A stretch of 32,747 nucleotides of DNA, taken from the NCBI GenBank assembly GCA_043719555.1, contig JAYSTR010000061.1, positions 1-32,747 on the forward strand, read 5' to 3'. Source of the stretch: UBA4416 sp043719555. Its GTDB lineage: Bacteria > Bacteroidota > Bacteroidia > B-17B0 > Aurantibacillaceae. The notes beneath the pieces are model-generated. The model searched no databases and was not told the DNA's origin. It worked only from the letters and a program-made list of their open reading frames with translations. Below, in pieces: positions 9,401 through 16,124 of this stretch. The position numbers and the translations under genes were made by a program. Numbering within the stretch: the stretch's first letter is position 1; every line of letters begins with the position of its first letter.

Positions 9401-10103
9401 TAAATTGAATAATAAACACGGCAGTAAAGGCTTGTATGGATGCTGAAATTAGCAAGGCAATATTACTCGAGTGAGGTGTTGAATATACTACTACAAAAAA
9501 CAATCCTATAAATACGGCAATGGCAAAAACAAAGGTGCTTTTGATGTTTTTGAAAATTAAAATTGAAGCTAAAAACAAGATTGTGTTTTGAATAATTAAC
9601 GTTTCTTGAAGGTTGTTTGAATGCATTTTTACCATTTCGAAAACGCACAAATATGAGTAACCAATAATCATTAAATAGTATAACGTATTGTAATTACTTT
9701 GTTTATAATATGAATAAATAAAAATAGTAACACAAAATGGTATAATTCCAAAACACAAATACCAATTTACTATGTATTGATGGAGGATTTCGGATTCGAT
9801 AAAATTAATTCCCGGAATTATAAAAAATACGGCTACGGATAATAATCTAGCTTTCTTTTTCAATAATAAAAAATCATCGTTTTCCTGATAATCTGTTAGA
9901 TTAAAAGATGCAACTTTTGCTAATATAAGCCAAGCGGTTGCAAGAAAAAGCACACAAACCAAAAATAAAAACCAAACTTGATTATAAAGCGGGGATTGAA
10001 TATTACTATTTTGAATTAGAATTACTATATTTTGATTTGCTTTAGCATACTCACTAAAACAAACTAAAATAAATGTGATAAGATATGTAGTAATTTTCCT
10101 CAA
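6462..10103 (-). CDS. Membrane sensor with PAS, GAF and SpoIIE/PP2C phosphatase domains
   Basis: 1213 aa. An N-terminal hydrophobic signal (1-21) and about seven membrane helices between 43 and 235 form a 7TM-like input module. Then, in order: PAS (about 247-356), PAS (362-478, ending YDITEAKEKEKK), GAF (490-645), PAS (655-777, ending CSDITQKK), GAF (800-955) and a C-terminal SpoIIE phosphatase (985-1213) with RDIVSGDFYWIE, GDCTGHGVPGA (1022-1032), FSDGYQDQ (1148-1155) and QTDD (1201-1204). The catalytic motifs are intact, so it should dephosphorylate Ser/Thr phosphoproteins, most plausibly the SiaC paralogue encoded 11 nt downstream. The start is a TTG; the first in-frame Met comes far later and would destroy the signal/TM region. 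It appears to open the operon: 75 nt separate it from the upstream gene, with a palindrome in the gap. Confidence 0.88.
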   Translation of the reverse strand: MRKITTYLITFILVCFSEYAKANQNIVILIQNSNIQSPLYNQVWFLFLVCVLFLATAWLILAKVASFNLTDYQENDDFLLLKKKARLLSVAVFFIIPGINFIESEILHQYIVNWYLCFGIIPFCVTIFIYSYYKQSNYNTLYYLMIIGYSYLCVFEMVKMHSNNLQETLIIQNTILFLASILIFKNIKSTFVFAIAVFIGLFFVVVYSTPHSSNIALLISASIQAFTAVFIIQFIERKKLSRMLFSDKILHHSEAFVIVFDVNGKTIFTNPYLQKTFGYEANRFLGDGYWNLKSLSQDEQAIVKLDIKNTILANDPKNYVIRVNIENGKSFDISCQDSVIEGRYLLSIGKDITNQLKQQKELQQLSLVAEKTTNSTIITDTQEKIIWVNKAFTDLTEYTFDEAIGQEPSVLLQGKLTKDEDRLRIREAVITKKPTKVELVNYKKSGIPYWTRLYIDPIFDDKGNFTHFISVDYDITEAKEKEKKNIRYNAMLLKFSLKPFISFESLSHAINEIISELASALEVERVSVWEFNQQRLKCSYLFDSVNNIIEKDILLHQSDYPNYFNAIDKGVTLIANNVYECIDTAEFIESYFKVLDIKSMLDVPLRYNGKLVGLVCCESIMEFKTWTIEDETFIRSVADLIMGYTEAQKLKEVEEAIAQSENNFRQLNETIDDVFWLLDLKTIKIEYISPSCEKILGIGQQEFYSTNNYWTKYIFDEDKSKILEAHKLINEIGYYEVEYRINYKGETKWIFEKSFGIKDKHGNFAKSSGICSDITQKKLHELELEKSRAQLKVYSDNLELQNSLKENLIKAKSIDDITRHTLNLLKSKFSDCITVSLLTLDDKKNNLVGFYINEDVVVSEKYDLVDVKSYQHSKLGELYIERDLVSVTTKSASDIEQVGLGVKSYIVVPIMASGELVAVLNFMFSDLFNLSTTEIKNLEEFANVLSPTIQQIALQKLLQDKNRGIMSSLRYAQSIQQSVMPNSILQEAPVKDLMIHYKPRDIVSGDFYWIEHVNNYTIIAVGDCTGHGVPGAFLTLLGISIIQKIVLENKVTSPGVLLKIVDREMFNLLNLNSHELVRDGMELSICFIDNNTKVLTHAGAGLGLVMYRGDEQIIIKGTRSPIGDYKESIISFDENIIECRGGEKFYLFSDGYQDQLGGHNYKRLSKKVFFDILTYIKDLPVKEQELILEKKLKEHMRHFSQTDDITVLGFTIK

Positions 10104-10114
10104 AAAGCTACCTA

Positions 10115-10128
10115 AAAATAGCTATTTT
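10115..10128. promoter_or_regulatory. 14-bp perfect palindrome upstream of the phosphatase gene
   Basis: AAAATAGCTATTTT is self-complementary and lies 11 nt before the TTG start of the 1213-aa phosphatase gene, in the only sizeable gap (75 nt) between the secretion genes and the signalling operon. On the minus strand AGCTA, an 8-nt loop and TAGCT plus a short T run could also form a weak attenuator-type hairpin. It may be an operator or weak terminator, or chance in AT-rich DNA. Confidence 0.25.
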
Positions 10129-10178
10129 ATAATGTTTAACAAACTATCAGAGCTTAATTTGCTAACATAATTTAAACT

Positions 10179-12206
10179 TTATTTTATTGAAAAATCAATA
10201 GATAAATTTAACGAGTTATTTTCGCCATCAAACTTTAACGGTACTAGTTTGGGCTCATAATCATTTGCAAAAACTTTTAAATAATACTGTTTATTATTAT
10301 CGGCAATAAACACATAATCAAAAAAACCATTATCGTTTAATCTCAATTCGGCAATTACCCCATTATTATCATTTAACATAATAGTGGCATTTTTAACCAA
10401 TTTAATGTTATCAATTACAACGCCATTTAATGTGATTTTTTTTGTATTAGACTTTACCTCTGGGTTGTAGTTCGCTATAGCGACATACTTATTGCCTGGC
10501 ATTATGGTATCGGTAAAATTAAAAGTATTCGTCGAGTCAACATATATTTTCTTTACAATCTCTGTTGAGTCATAAAAACATAATGCTGAATATTGTTTTT
10601 CTTGTGATTTATTTTTAGGGTCAACTTTTCCATTTATTAAAAATGGCAAAATTGTAGAATAAACCTCAACATTAGTGCTATGATCTGAACTATTTGATTG
10701 AATAACAATATTATTAAATACCATGCCGTTTTTTCGAGCAACTAGTTTATACTGTTTTGTTGGTAATGGCTTTATAGCATATATGCCTTTTTTCGACACT
10801 AAATCTTCTGTTAAGGAATCTGTTATGTTTATCAATTTATATTTTATGTCATCAAATATCATTTTATCTTCAAATAAAATAGAGTCATTCATAAAACTTA
10901 TTGTTAAAGGTATATCATCAGAAAAACTGTATATATCCTCAGTACCTTTTCCATTAAATCTATCCGATGAAATAAATCCTCGGAAACTTGCGCCATCAAA
11001 ACAAATTCCAAAATCGTTGCCAATTGAGTTAATTGGTGGTTTTGCATTTATAGCTGGTGTCCATGCATTGTTTTTATATTCAGAAAAAAACACATCCAAC
11101 TGTCCCATTCCTGGGTGAGTATCTGATGAATAATACAATCGACCTTTAGCAGTTATTTGAGGAAACAACTCATACCCAAATGTATTAACCTTGTTCCCTA
11201 AATTTTTTGGTTTACTCCAAGTCCCATCTGCTTGTTTATCGGTGCTATATATATCTGTTTTACCAAAACCTCCTGGCATATCCGACATAAAATACATCGT
11301 TTTTTCATCTAAAGATAAAGTAGGGTGACCAACTGAATAATTTGTGCTATTAAAAGAAAAAGCACTTTCTGGTTTAGACCAATTACCAAATCCATCATTA
11401 TGACTATGATATACTTGTAAAGTACTAACCACTAAATTGGCTATTTTTGTAGCCCCTTTACCTTTTACTGTTTTTGTGAAATATAAATCTTTTCCATCTT
11501 TTGTAAAACATAAAGAGCCCTCATGTGTTGGAGTATTAATCTGATGCAGATTATGTACTTCTTTATGATTTGTATTATTTAAACCATAAATACTAGTATG
11601 ATAAATATCTAAACGGTGTATTAAATTTCCTCCATCAAAACTAATTAAAGCACTTTTACTTCCTGGGCGAGAAGAGGCAAAATATAATTCATTATTATAA
11701 ATAAATGGTGAAAATTCAGAATTTACCGTATTTATTTTTTCGATGTTTTTTACTTCTCGTCCAATTGTTGCATCAAGCCATTCTTGCGCCGAATCACATG
11801 ATGCCAAAAATATAGGTCCTCGTAAATCAGTTGGATTTAATGTCATATATTCCTGAAACTGCACTTTTGCTTCAGCGTATTTTGAACTACTTTTTAGTGA
11901 TAAGCCATAGTTCAAATAACTCATCGGATCTTTTTTCTTACGCTTCTGAATTTTTTTATAGGCCTCCTCAGCCTTATCAAACTCACCCATAATACGGTAA
12001 CAATCGGCTACTTTTAATTGAGCGTATTCCGAAACTTTGCGTTTTCGCGCTTTCGAATCAAACAGATAATATTTTAATGCCTGATCAAATTGATTTTGAT
12101 TAAAGTATTTGTCGCCTTTAGCATTATTACGCTGAGCCACGCCTAAAAGAGATTGCATTACAAATGCAACTATCATAAAAACTGATATGTGATAACGACA
12201 TTTCAT
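10179..12206 (-). CDS. PorE-like TPR / beta-propeller (PD40) protein lacking an OmpA domain
   Basis: 675 aa secreted or periplasmic protein. Signal peptide 1-25 (…LLGVAQ), TPR repeats about 27-145 (KYFNQNQFDQALKYY, AEEAYKKI, AKVQFQEYM), then a WD40-like/PD40 beta-propeller about 160-430. Blades are recognisable by F-Y-F-x-S-S/D segments such as NELYFASSRPG, LYFTK, MYFMSDMPGGFG and YYSSDTHPGMG. Residues 430-675 form beta-rich repeats of the transthyretin or carboxypeptidase-regulatory kind. T9SS protein PorE and many Bacteroidota outer-membrane proteins share this order but end in an OmpA-like peptidoglycan-binding domain, which is absent here. It follows the PorP/SprF gene by 3 nt, so it is probably part of the same secretion/surface unit. 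ATG start. Confidence 0.8.
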   Translation of the reverse strand: MKCRYHISVFMIVAFVMQSLLGVAQRNNAKGDKYFNQNQFDQALKYYLFDSKARKRKVSEYAQLKVADCYRIMGEFDKAEEAYKKIQKRKKKDPMSYLNYGLSLKSSSKYAEAKVQFQEYMTLNPTDLRGPIFLASCDSAQEWLDATIGREVKNIEKINTVNSEFSPFIYNNELYFASSRPGSKSALISFDGGNLIHRLDIYHTSIYGLNNTNHKEVHNLHQINTPTHEGSLCFTKDGKDLYFTKTVKGKGATKIANLVVSTLQVYHSHNDGFGNWSKPESAFSFNSTNYSVGHPTLSLDEKTMYFMSDMPGGFGKTDIYSTDKQADGTWSKPKNLGNKVNTFGYELFPQITAKGRLYYSSDTHPGMGQLDVFFSEYKNNAWTPAINAKPPINSIGNDFGICFDGASFRGFISSDRFNGKGTEDIYSFSDDIPLTISFMNDSILFEDKMIFDDIKYKLINITDSLTEDLVSKKGIYAIKPLPTKQYKLVARKNGMVFNNIVIQSNSSDHSTNVEVYSTILPFLINGKVDPKNKSQEKQYSALCFYDSTEIVKKIYVDSTNTFNFTDTIMPGNKYVAIANYNPEVKSNTKKITLNGVVIDNIKLVKNATIMLNDNNGVIAELRLNDNGFFDYVFIADNNKQYYLKVFANDYEPKLVPLKFDGENNSLNLSIDFSIK

Positions 12207-12209
12207 GTT

Positions 12210-13145
12210 TTAAAAATAATAGCGTGGATGAATTTCTTTTTGCATAACCGGTGGCGCTAGTTTTATACCATACGATACAATAATTTCGTGTGCTCCTTTC
12301 GAGTATCCAGATAATTTTGATATCGTATAATCGTATGCGTAAGCAACACGTATGTTTTCTGTAATATTAACTTTTAAAAACCCTACTAAAGCATCACCGG
12401 TTCTATATTGCAAGCCTACCCCAACCATGTCTTTATAATAAACTGTTGCATTTAAATCTAACTGTGGCCTAACAACTGGTTGATATTTTATTAATACGGA
12501 TGGTTCTATAGAAATATCCTTCGTTAAGTCATATACTTTACCAACTATAAAATTCATTTGTGTAGCTAAATGTCCTAGTCCTGGAGTTATTGTTTTAGTA
12601 TTAAATTTTGATTTTATTAAATGGTACTGTGAAAAACCCATATACATTTGCTTACGCTGATAATAAAAGCCCCAAGCTGCATCAGGCACTAAAGATGATA
12701 TAGAACTTGTAGGTAATGCATTATCTCCTGGCGATAATACTACTAGTTTTTGGTAATCAATTTTACGATTGTAAACACCAGCCTCAACACCAAATGATAA
12801 TTTACCTTTTGCGAAATTTAAATGATAAGATACATTAGCCGCTGCATTTAAATTACTGGTAACTGCAATTTTATCATTCACTATTTTTAAACCAAATCCC
12901 AAATGTTTTTTTTGTATTGGTGTATGAAAATTAATAGTTTGAGTAACAGGATGCCCATTTAAACCCATATACTGTTGGCGATACTTAGCGGTAGTTACAG
13001 CCCAGTTAGAGCTCCCTGAAAACGCAGGATTAATGAGCATTTTATCAAAAATATACATAGAGTACATAGGGTCTTGTTGGGCAATTAAATACTTAGAGCC
13101 AAAAAAAGCCAATACAACTAGTAAATATGTAGATTTTAATTTCAA
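12210..13145 (-). CDS. PorP/SprF-family type IX secretion outer-membrane protein
   Basis: 311 aa. Signal peptide about 1-22 (…KYLIAQ), then the family hallmark QDPMYSMYIFDKMLINPAFSGS, followed by beta-strands of a small barrel with the typical LGFGLKIVNDKIAVTSNLN and 'HEIIVSYGIKL' segments. SprF of Flavobacterium johnsoniae is needed for surface delivery of SprB; PorP-like proteins commonly accompany substrates with type B sorting domains. It begins 5 nt after the stop of such a substrate and ends 3 nt before the PorE-like gene. The start is TTG: no ATG precedes the signal peptide in frame. Confidence 0.9.
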   Translation of the reverse strand: MKLKSTYLLVVLAFFGSKYLIAQQDPMYSMYIFDKMLINPAFSGSSNWAVTTAKYRQQYMGLNGHPVTQTINFHTPIQKKHLGFGLKIVNDKIAVTSNLNAAANVSYHLNFAKGKLSFGVEAGVYNRKIDYQKLVVLSPGDNALPTSSISSLVPDAAWGFYYQRKQMYMGFSQYHLIKSKFNTKTITPGLGHLATQMNFIVGKVYDLTKDISIEPSVLIKYQPVVRPQLDLNATVYYKDMVGVGLQYRTGDALVGFLKVNITENIRVAYAYDYTISKLSGYSKGAHEIIVSYGIKLAPPVMQKEIHPRYYF

Positions 13146-13150
13146 GCTTG

Positions 13151-14482
13151 TTATCGTTTTATAACTATATAACCTGTAATTGGCTTATCACCATTCCCAT
13201 AATCTAAAACATAAAAATATGTGTCGTCTGGTAAATCTCCACCACTAATGGATTTTCCGCTCCAATCATTATTATAAGGTGATGCTTTATAAACTACATT
13301 TCCCCATTTACTGATGATATGCAATTTACTACTCCCAAAGTTTTCTATTTTATCAATATGGAAGAAATCATTTGCTCCATCACCATTTGGCGTAATACAA
13401 CTTGGTATTGGAATTATCACTGTTACTACAACGGTATCTTTGGTAGAACAAGATAATGCATCATGCAAAGTCAATACATAAACAGTTGTTGTTGATGGTG
13501 TAGCAATAGGAGCAAAAATAGTTGTATCGCTTAAAGTACTATTTGCATTCCAAACCGGAAATCCATTTCCACTTCCATCTAACGAAACACTTTCGAATAA
13601 ATTAATAGTTTTATCAGATCCTGCATTTGCTAATGCGGCATTTTTGGTAGTGATGATGGCTTTAACAGAAGAATCTGCTGGGCAAACACCACTTTTTACT
13701 ATAGCTCTATACCATGTTGTTTGAGCAATATTATTAAAAATAAGTTTGTTAGTCGTATTTGTAATGGTTGTCCACGAAGAGCCATTATTTGTTGAACTTA
13801 ACCAATATTGTATGGCTCCAACACTGCCCGTAATTTTTAAAGTATCGTGATTAAAACCTTTACAAACTGTATCTGTTTTTAAAACGGTTCCGGCATTTGT
13901 GTTTGGCGAAACATAAATTGTATACGCTGAAGAAGTATCGGTTGGACACACAGCAACGTTTTGTACTACTGCCCGAAATTGCTTAGTAATGGTGGTTGTT
14001 AAATATGGGTTTATGGTACTTGTATTTGCAATTATAGACCAAGTGTTTCCAAAGTTTGTAGAAACTTCCCAATATTGCACATTGCCAACTAAACCGGTTA
14101 ATGTTAATTGCCCGTTTCCAGATGCACTACAATTATTATTTGGATAAATGCTCGTAATTGTTCCGCCAACTGCTGCTTTGTATACTGTAATAGTTGCCGA
14201 GGCAGATGTATCAGGTGGATTAACAACAACACGAAAACGAGTAGTTTGCTTTAAATTATTATAGCTTTGAGTAACTCCAGGATTAGAAATATTTATCCAA
14301 GGTCCATTATTCGTTGATTGTTGCCAAAACTGCACAGAACCAGGAGTGCCATTATATGTAACAAAACCAGTATTAATAGAATCACAAAATGTTTTATCGC
14401 CCGACATAGAGCCAACTTGCGCCTTCATCATTACAGATAACAACAACAAACAAATAACAGCGAATATCGAGAATGGTTTCAT
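13151..14482 (-). CDS. Secreted Ig-like protein with type B T9SS sorting domain
   Basis: 443 aa. Signal peptide 1-21 (…VMMKAQ). Three similar Ig-like modules follow, each with a 'V-Q-F/Y-W-x-x-S-T-N-x-G-x-W' core (VQFWQQSTNNGPW, VQYWEVSTNFGNTW, IQYWLSSTNNGSSW), then a PKD-like module (ANAGSDKTINL…). The last about 85 residues are the gliding motility-associated C-terminal (type B) sorting domain: CITPNGDGANDFFHI, KLHIISKWGNVVY, NDWSGKS, LPDDTYFYVLDYG and a terminal basic 'IVIKR'. Such proteins are exported by T9SS and displayed on or released from the surface. The PorP/SprF gene starts 5 nt downstream and is the likely delivery partner. ATG start. Confidence 0.9.
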   Translation of the reverse strand: MKPFSIFAVICLLLLSVMMKAQVGSMSGDKTFCDSINTGFVTYNGTPGSVQFWQQSTNNGPWINISNPGVTQSYNNLKQTTRFRVVVNPPDTSASATITVYKAAVGGTITSIYPNNNCSASGNGQLTLTGLVGNVQYWEVSTNFGNTWSIIANTSTINPYLTTTITKQFRAVVQNVAVCPTDTSSAYTIYVSPNTNAGTVLKTDTVCKGFNHDTLKITGSVGAIQYWLSSTNNGSSWTTITNTTNKLIFNNIAQTTWYRAIVKSGVCPADSSVKAIITTKNAALANAGSDKTINLFESVSLDGSGNGFPVWNANSTLSDTTIFAPIATPSTTTVYVLTLHDALSCSTKDTVVVTVIIPIPSCITPNGDGANDFFHIDKIENFGSSKLHIISKWGNVVYKASPYNNDWSGKSISGGDLPDDTYFYVLDYGNGDKPITGYIVIKR

Positions 14483-14557
14483 TTTATACTTATTGCAAAA
14501 TACGGTGTTATTAGCAATTATAAAAACGTTTATTTAAAGTTTCTAAATATTTTAGAT

Positions 14558-14992
14558 TTACTTTTTCTTTACTCCTAATATATTAATACCACAACCTTGT
14601 TTATCTCCTTCAAAATAGGCTTCGATATAATAAACTCCAGTTGCAGAACATATATAATTTACCGTTGGGTAGAATTTTTTTCCTGATTTTAAAAAATTAG
14701 AAGCGATGAGTTTTTTATCGCGATCTAGTAAATTAATAATCATTTTTTTGCCTGTTGAATTTTGGTCAGATAAAACAATACGATATTCATTACCTCTACT
14801 AAATACATAAGAGTAGGTTGATTTATCTCCATCCTTTTTTACATCAATGTTAAATGATTTGATAAAAACAAATTCATCTAAAACTGGGGCATATTTACTC
14901 ATTAATGCATCTATATCGCACTGTGCTTTTCCAACAAAAACAGTTAGAACAAAGAAAATAAATGAAAAGAATATTTTGTTTCTATTAAACAT
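14558..14992 (-). CDS. Small secreted protein of unknown function
   Basis: 144 aa. Signal peptide 1-23 (…FVGKAQ), then a compact, mostly beta-strand domain: SYVFSRGNEYRIVLSD, KMIINLLDRDKKLIASN, CSATGVYYIEAYFEG and GCGINILG. Three cysteines remain in the mature part. The 'Y-x-I-x-L…GVYYIEAY' pattern recalls pre-peptidase C-terminal-like or jelly-roll folds, but I do not recognise a named family. No sorting domain, so probably periplasmic or outer-membrane associated. It stands alone between the adhesin-PorP pair (117 nt away) and the second substrate-PorP unit (75 nt away), so it may have its own promoter. A conserved accessory role at T9SS loci is inference. Confidence 0.65.
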   Translation of the reverse strand: MFNRNKIFFSFIFFVLTVFVGKAQCDIDALMSKYAPVLDEFVFIKSFNIDVKKDGDKSTYSYVFSRGNEYRIVLSDQNSTGKKMIINLLDRDKKLIASNFLKSGKKFYPTVNYICSATGVYYIEAYFEGDKQGCGINILGVKKK

Positions 14993-15109
14993 ATTGTTTG
15001 TAAATGAATTGTAAATTTAAATACTGAGAAATGGAGTTTGTTACATTTTGACGAAAATTATAAACAACTAATCTAATTTTATACGAAAATTTGTGAAAAA
15101 CTAAAGGAA

Positions 15110-16114
15110 TTAAAACTTAGGGCAAGAAATAAGCTTCAATTTCTTCTTTTTAGCCTTTGCAGCGCACATTTGAAAACTGGTAGTTATTTCGTGGGCACCT
15201 CCAGTATATTTTGCCAATTTCGAAATTGTAATATCATAACTGTATCCGAAATTAAAACGATCAGCTTCAATACCAATAATAAAAGCCAACGCATCATCAT
15301 TACTATAACCAGGCTTATATGCTTTAATACCAGGCAAACCTCTATACCACATTCCTAAATTAATAACCGACTGTGTAAAGTAAAATCCTATATCAAACTG
15401 ATCAAAATCTTGTTGTCCTCTATAATTAAATGCGGCTGTAATTTGTTGTTTGCTTTTTCCAGGGGCACCATCACCTGCTATATTATGTTTATATCCGCCA
15501 TGTACATTGTAATATAACGGTAGTCGCGATTCAGCGTCAACTAAAGATTCTATAGGGCGAGTTAAATGCTTAAAAGCAGCTCCAACCCAAAAATTAGATG
15601 AATACAATAGTGCTCCAGAACCTATATCAAATACTGTTTTTGACTGTATTGGTGCTTCAACAGTAGGAACACCTGCTCCTCCTCTATAAATTTGATCGCC
15701 AAACAATAAGTTTTTGCTATTTATACTTTTAATAATAACCCCTGGCTGCATCCCAAACCGGAGTGCCCAAAACCGAGATAATGAAACTTCATAAGCAACT
15801 GTTGGCGAGATAATCGTTGTTTTTAAACCTCCAGAGCCAGCAAGATCATTGGCCAATAAGAGTCCAAATCCTAAATTATTTTGTGGTAAATAATGGTCGT
15901 ATGATACCAAGAAAGAGCTATATGTTTTTGCAATTGTTGGCCATTGATTTCTATAGGCTAATGTAACTCTAGAACAAACTCCTGCGCCAGCATAGGCAGG
16001 ATTTAAATATAAGGATGATGCGTAAAACTGCGTGAAATGCATATCCTGAGCTTGCACACTTTTTGCAAAACAAAGCAAAGTGCAAAAAACAAATATGTTA
16101 AATTTATGTTTCAT
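15110..16114 (-). CDS. PorP/SprF-family type IX secretion outer-membrane protein (adhesin partner)
   Basis: 334 aa. Signal peptide 1-23 (…SVQAQ) followed by the family hallmark DMHFTQFYASSLYLNPAYAGA. Then NLGFGLLLANDLAG, the LRFGMQPG strand, 'WVGAAFKHLTRP' and the C-terminal 'GGAHEITTSF' segment, all typical of PorP/SprF proteins. The C-terminus is lysine-rich (AKAKKKKLKL). It begins 10 nt after the stop of the 2755-aa SprB-repeat adhesin, so the two are co-transcribed, the same gene order as sprB-sprF in gliding bacteria. Likely needed for surface localisation of that adhesin (inference from the known SprF role). ATG start. Confidence 0.92.
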   Translation of the reverse strand: MKHKFNIFVFCTLLCFAKSVQAQDMHFTQFYASSLYLNPAYAGAGVCSRVTLAYRNQWPTIAKTYSSFLVSYDHYLPQNNLGFGLLLANDLAGSGGLKTTIISPTVAYEVSLSRFWALRFGMQPGVIIKSINSKNLLFGDQIYRGGAGVPTVEAPIQSKTVFDIGSGALLYSSNFWVGAAFKHLTRPIESLVDAESRLPLYYNVHGGYKHNIAGDGAPGKSKQQITAAFNYRGQQDFDQFDIGFYFTQSVINLGMWYRGLPGIKAYKPGYSNDDALAFIIGIEADRFNFGYSYDITISKLAKYTGGAHEITTSFQMCAAKAKKKKLKLISCPKF

Positions 16115-16124
16115 AAAACTAATT

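Noticed and set aside
9463..9648. 61-codon minus-strand frame within the phosphatase gene
   Set aside because: Out-of-frame shadow of the membrane-helix region.
10723..11118. 131-codon plus-strand frame opposite the PorE-like gene
   Set aside because: Fully inside a well-supported gene on the other strand, with no domain features.
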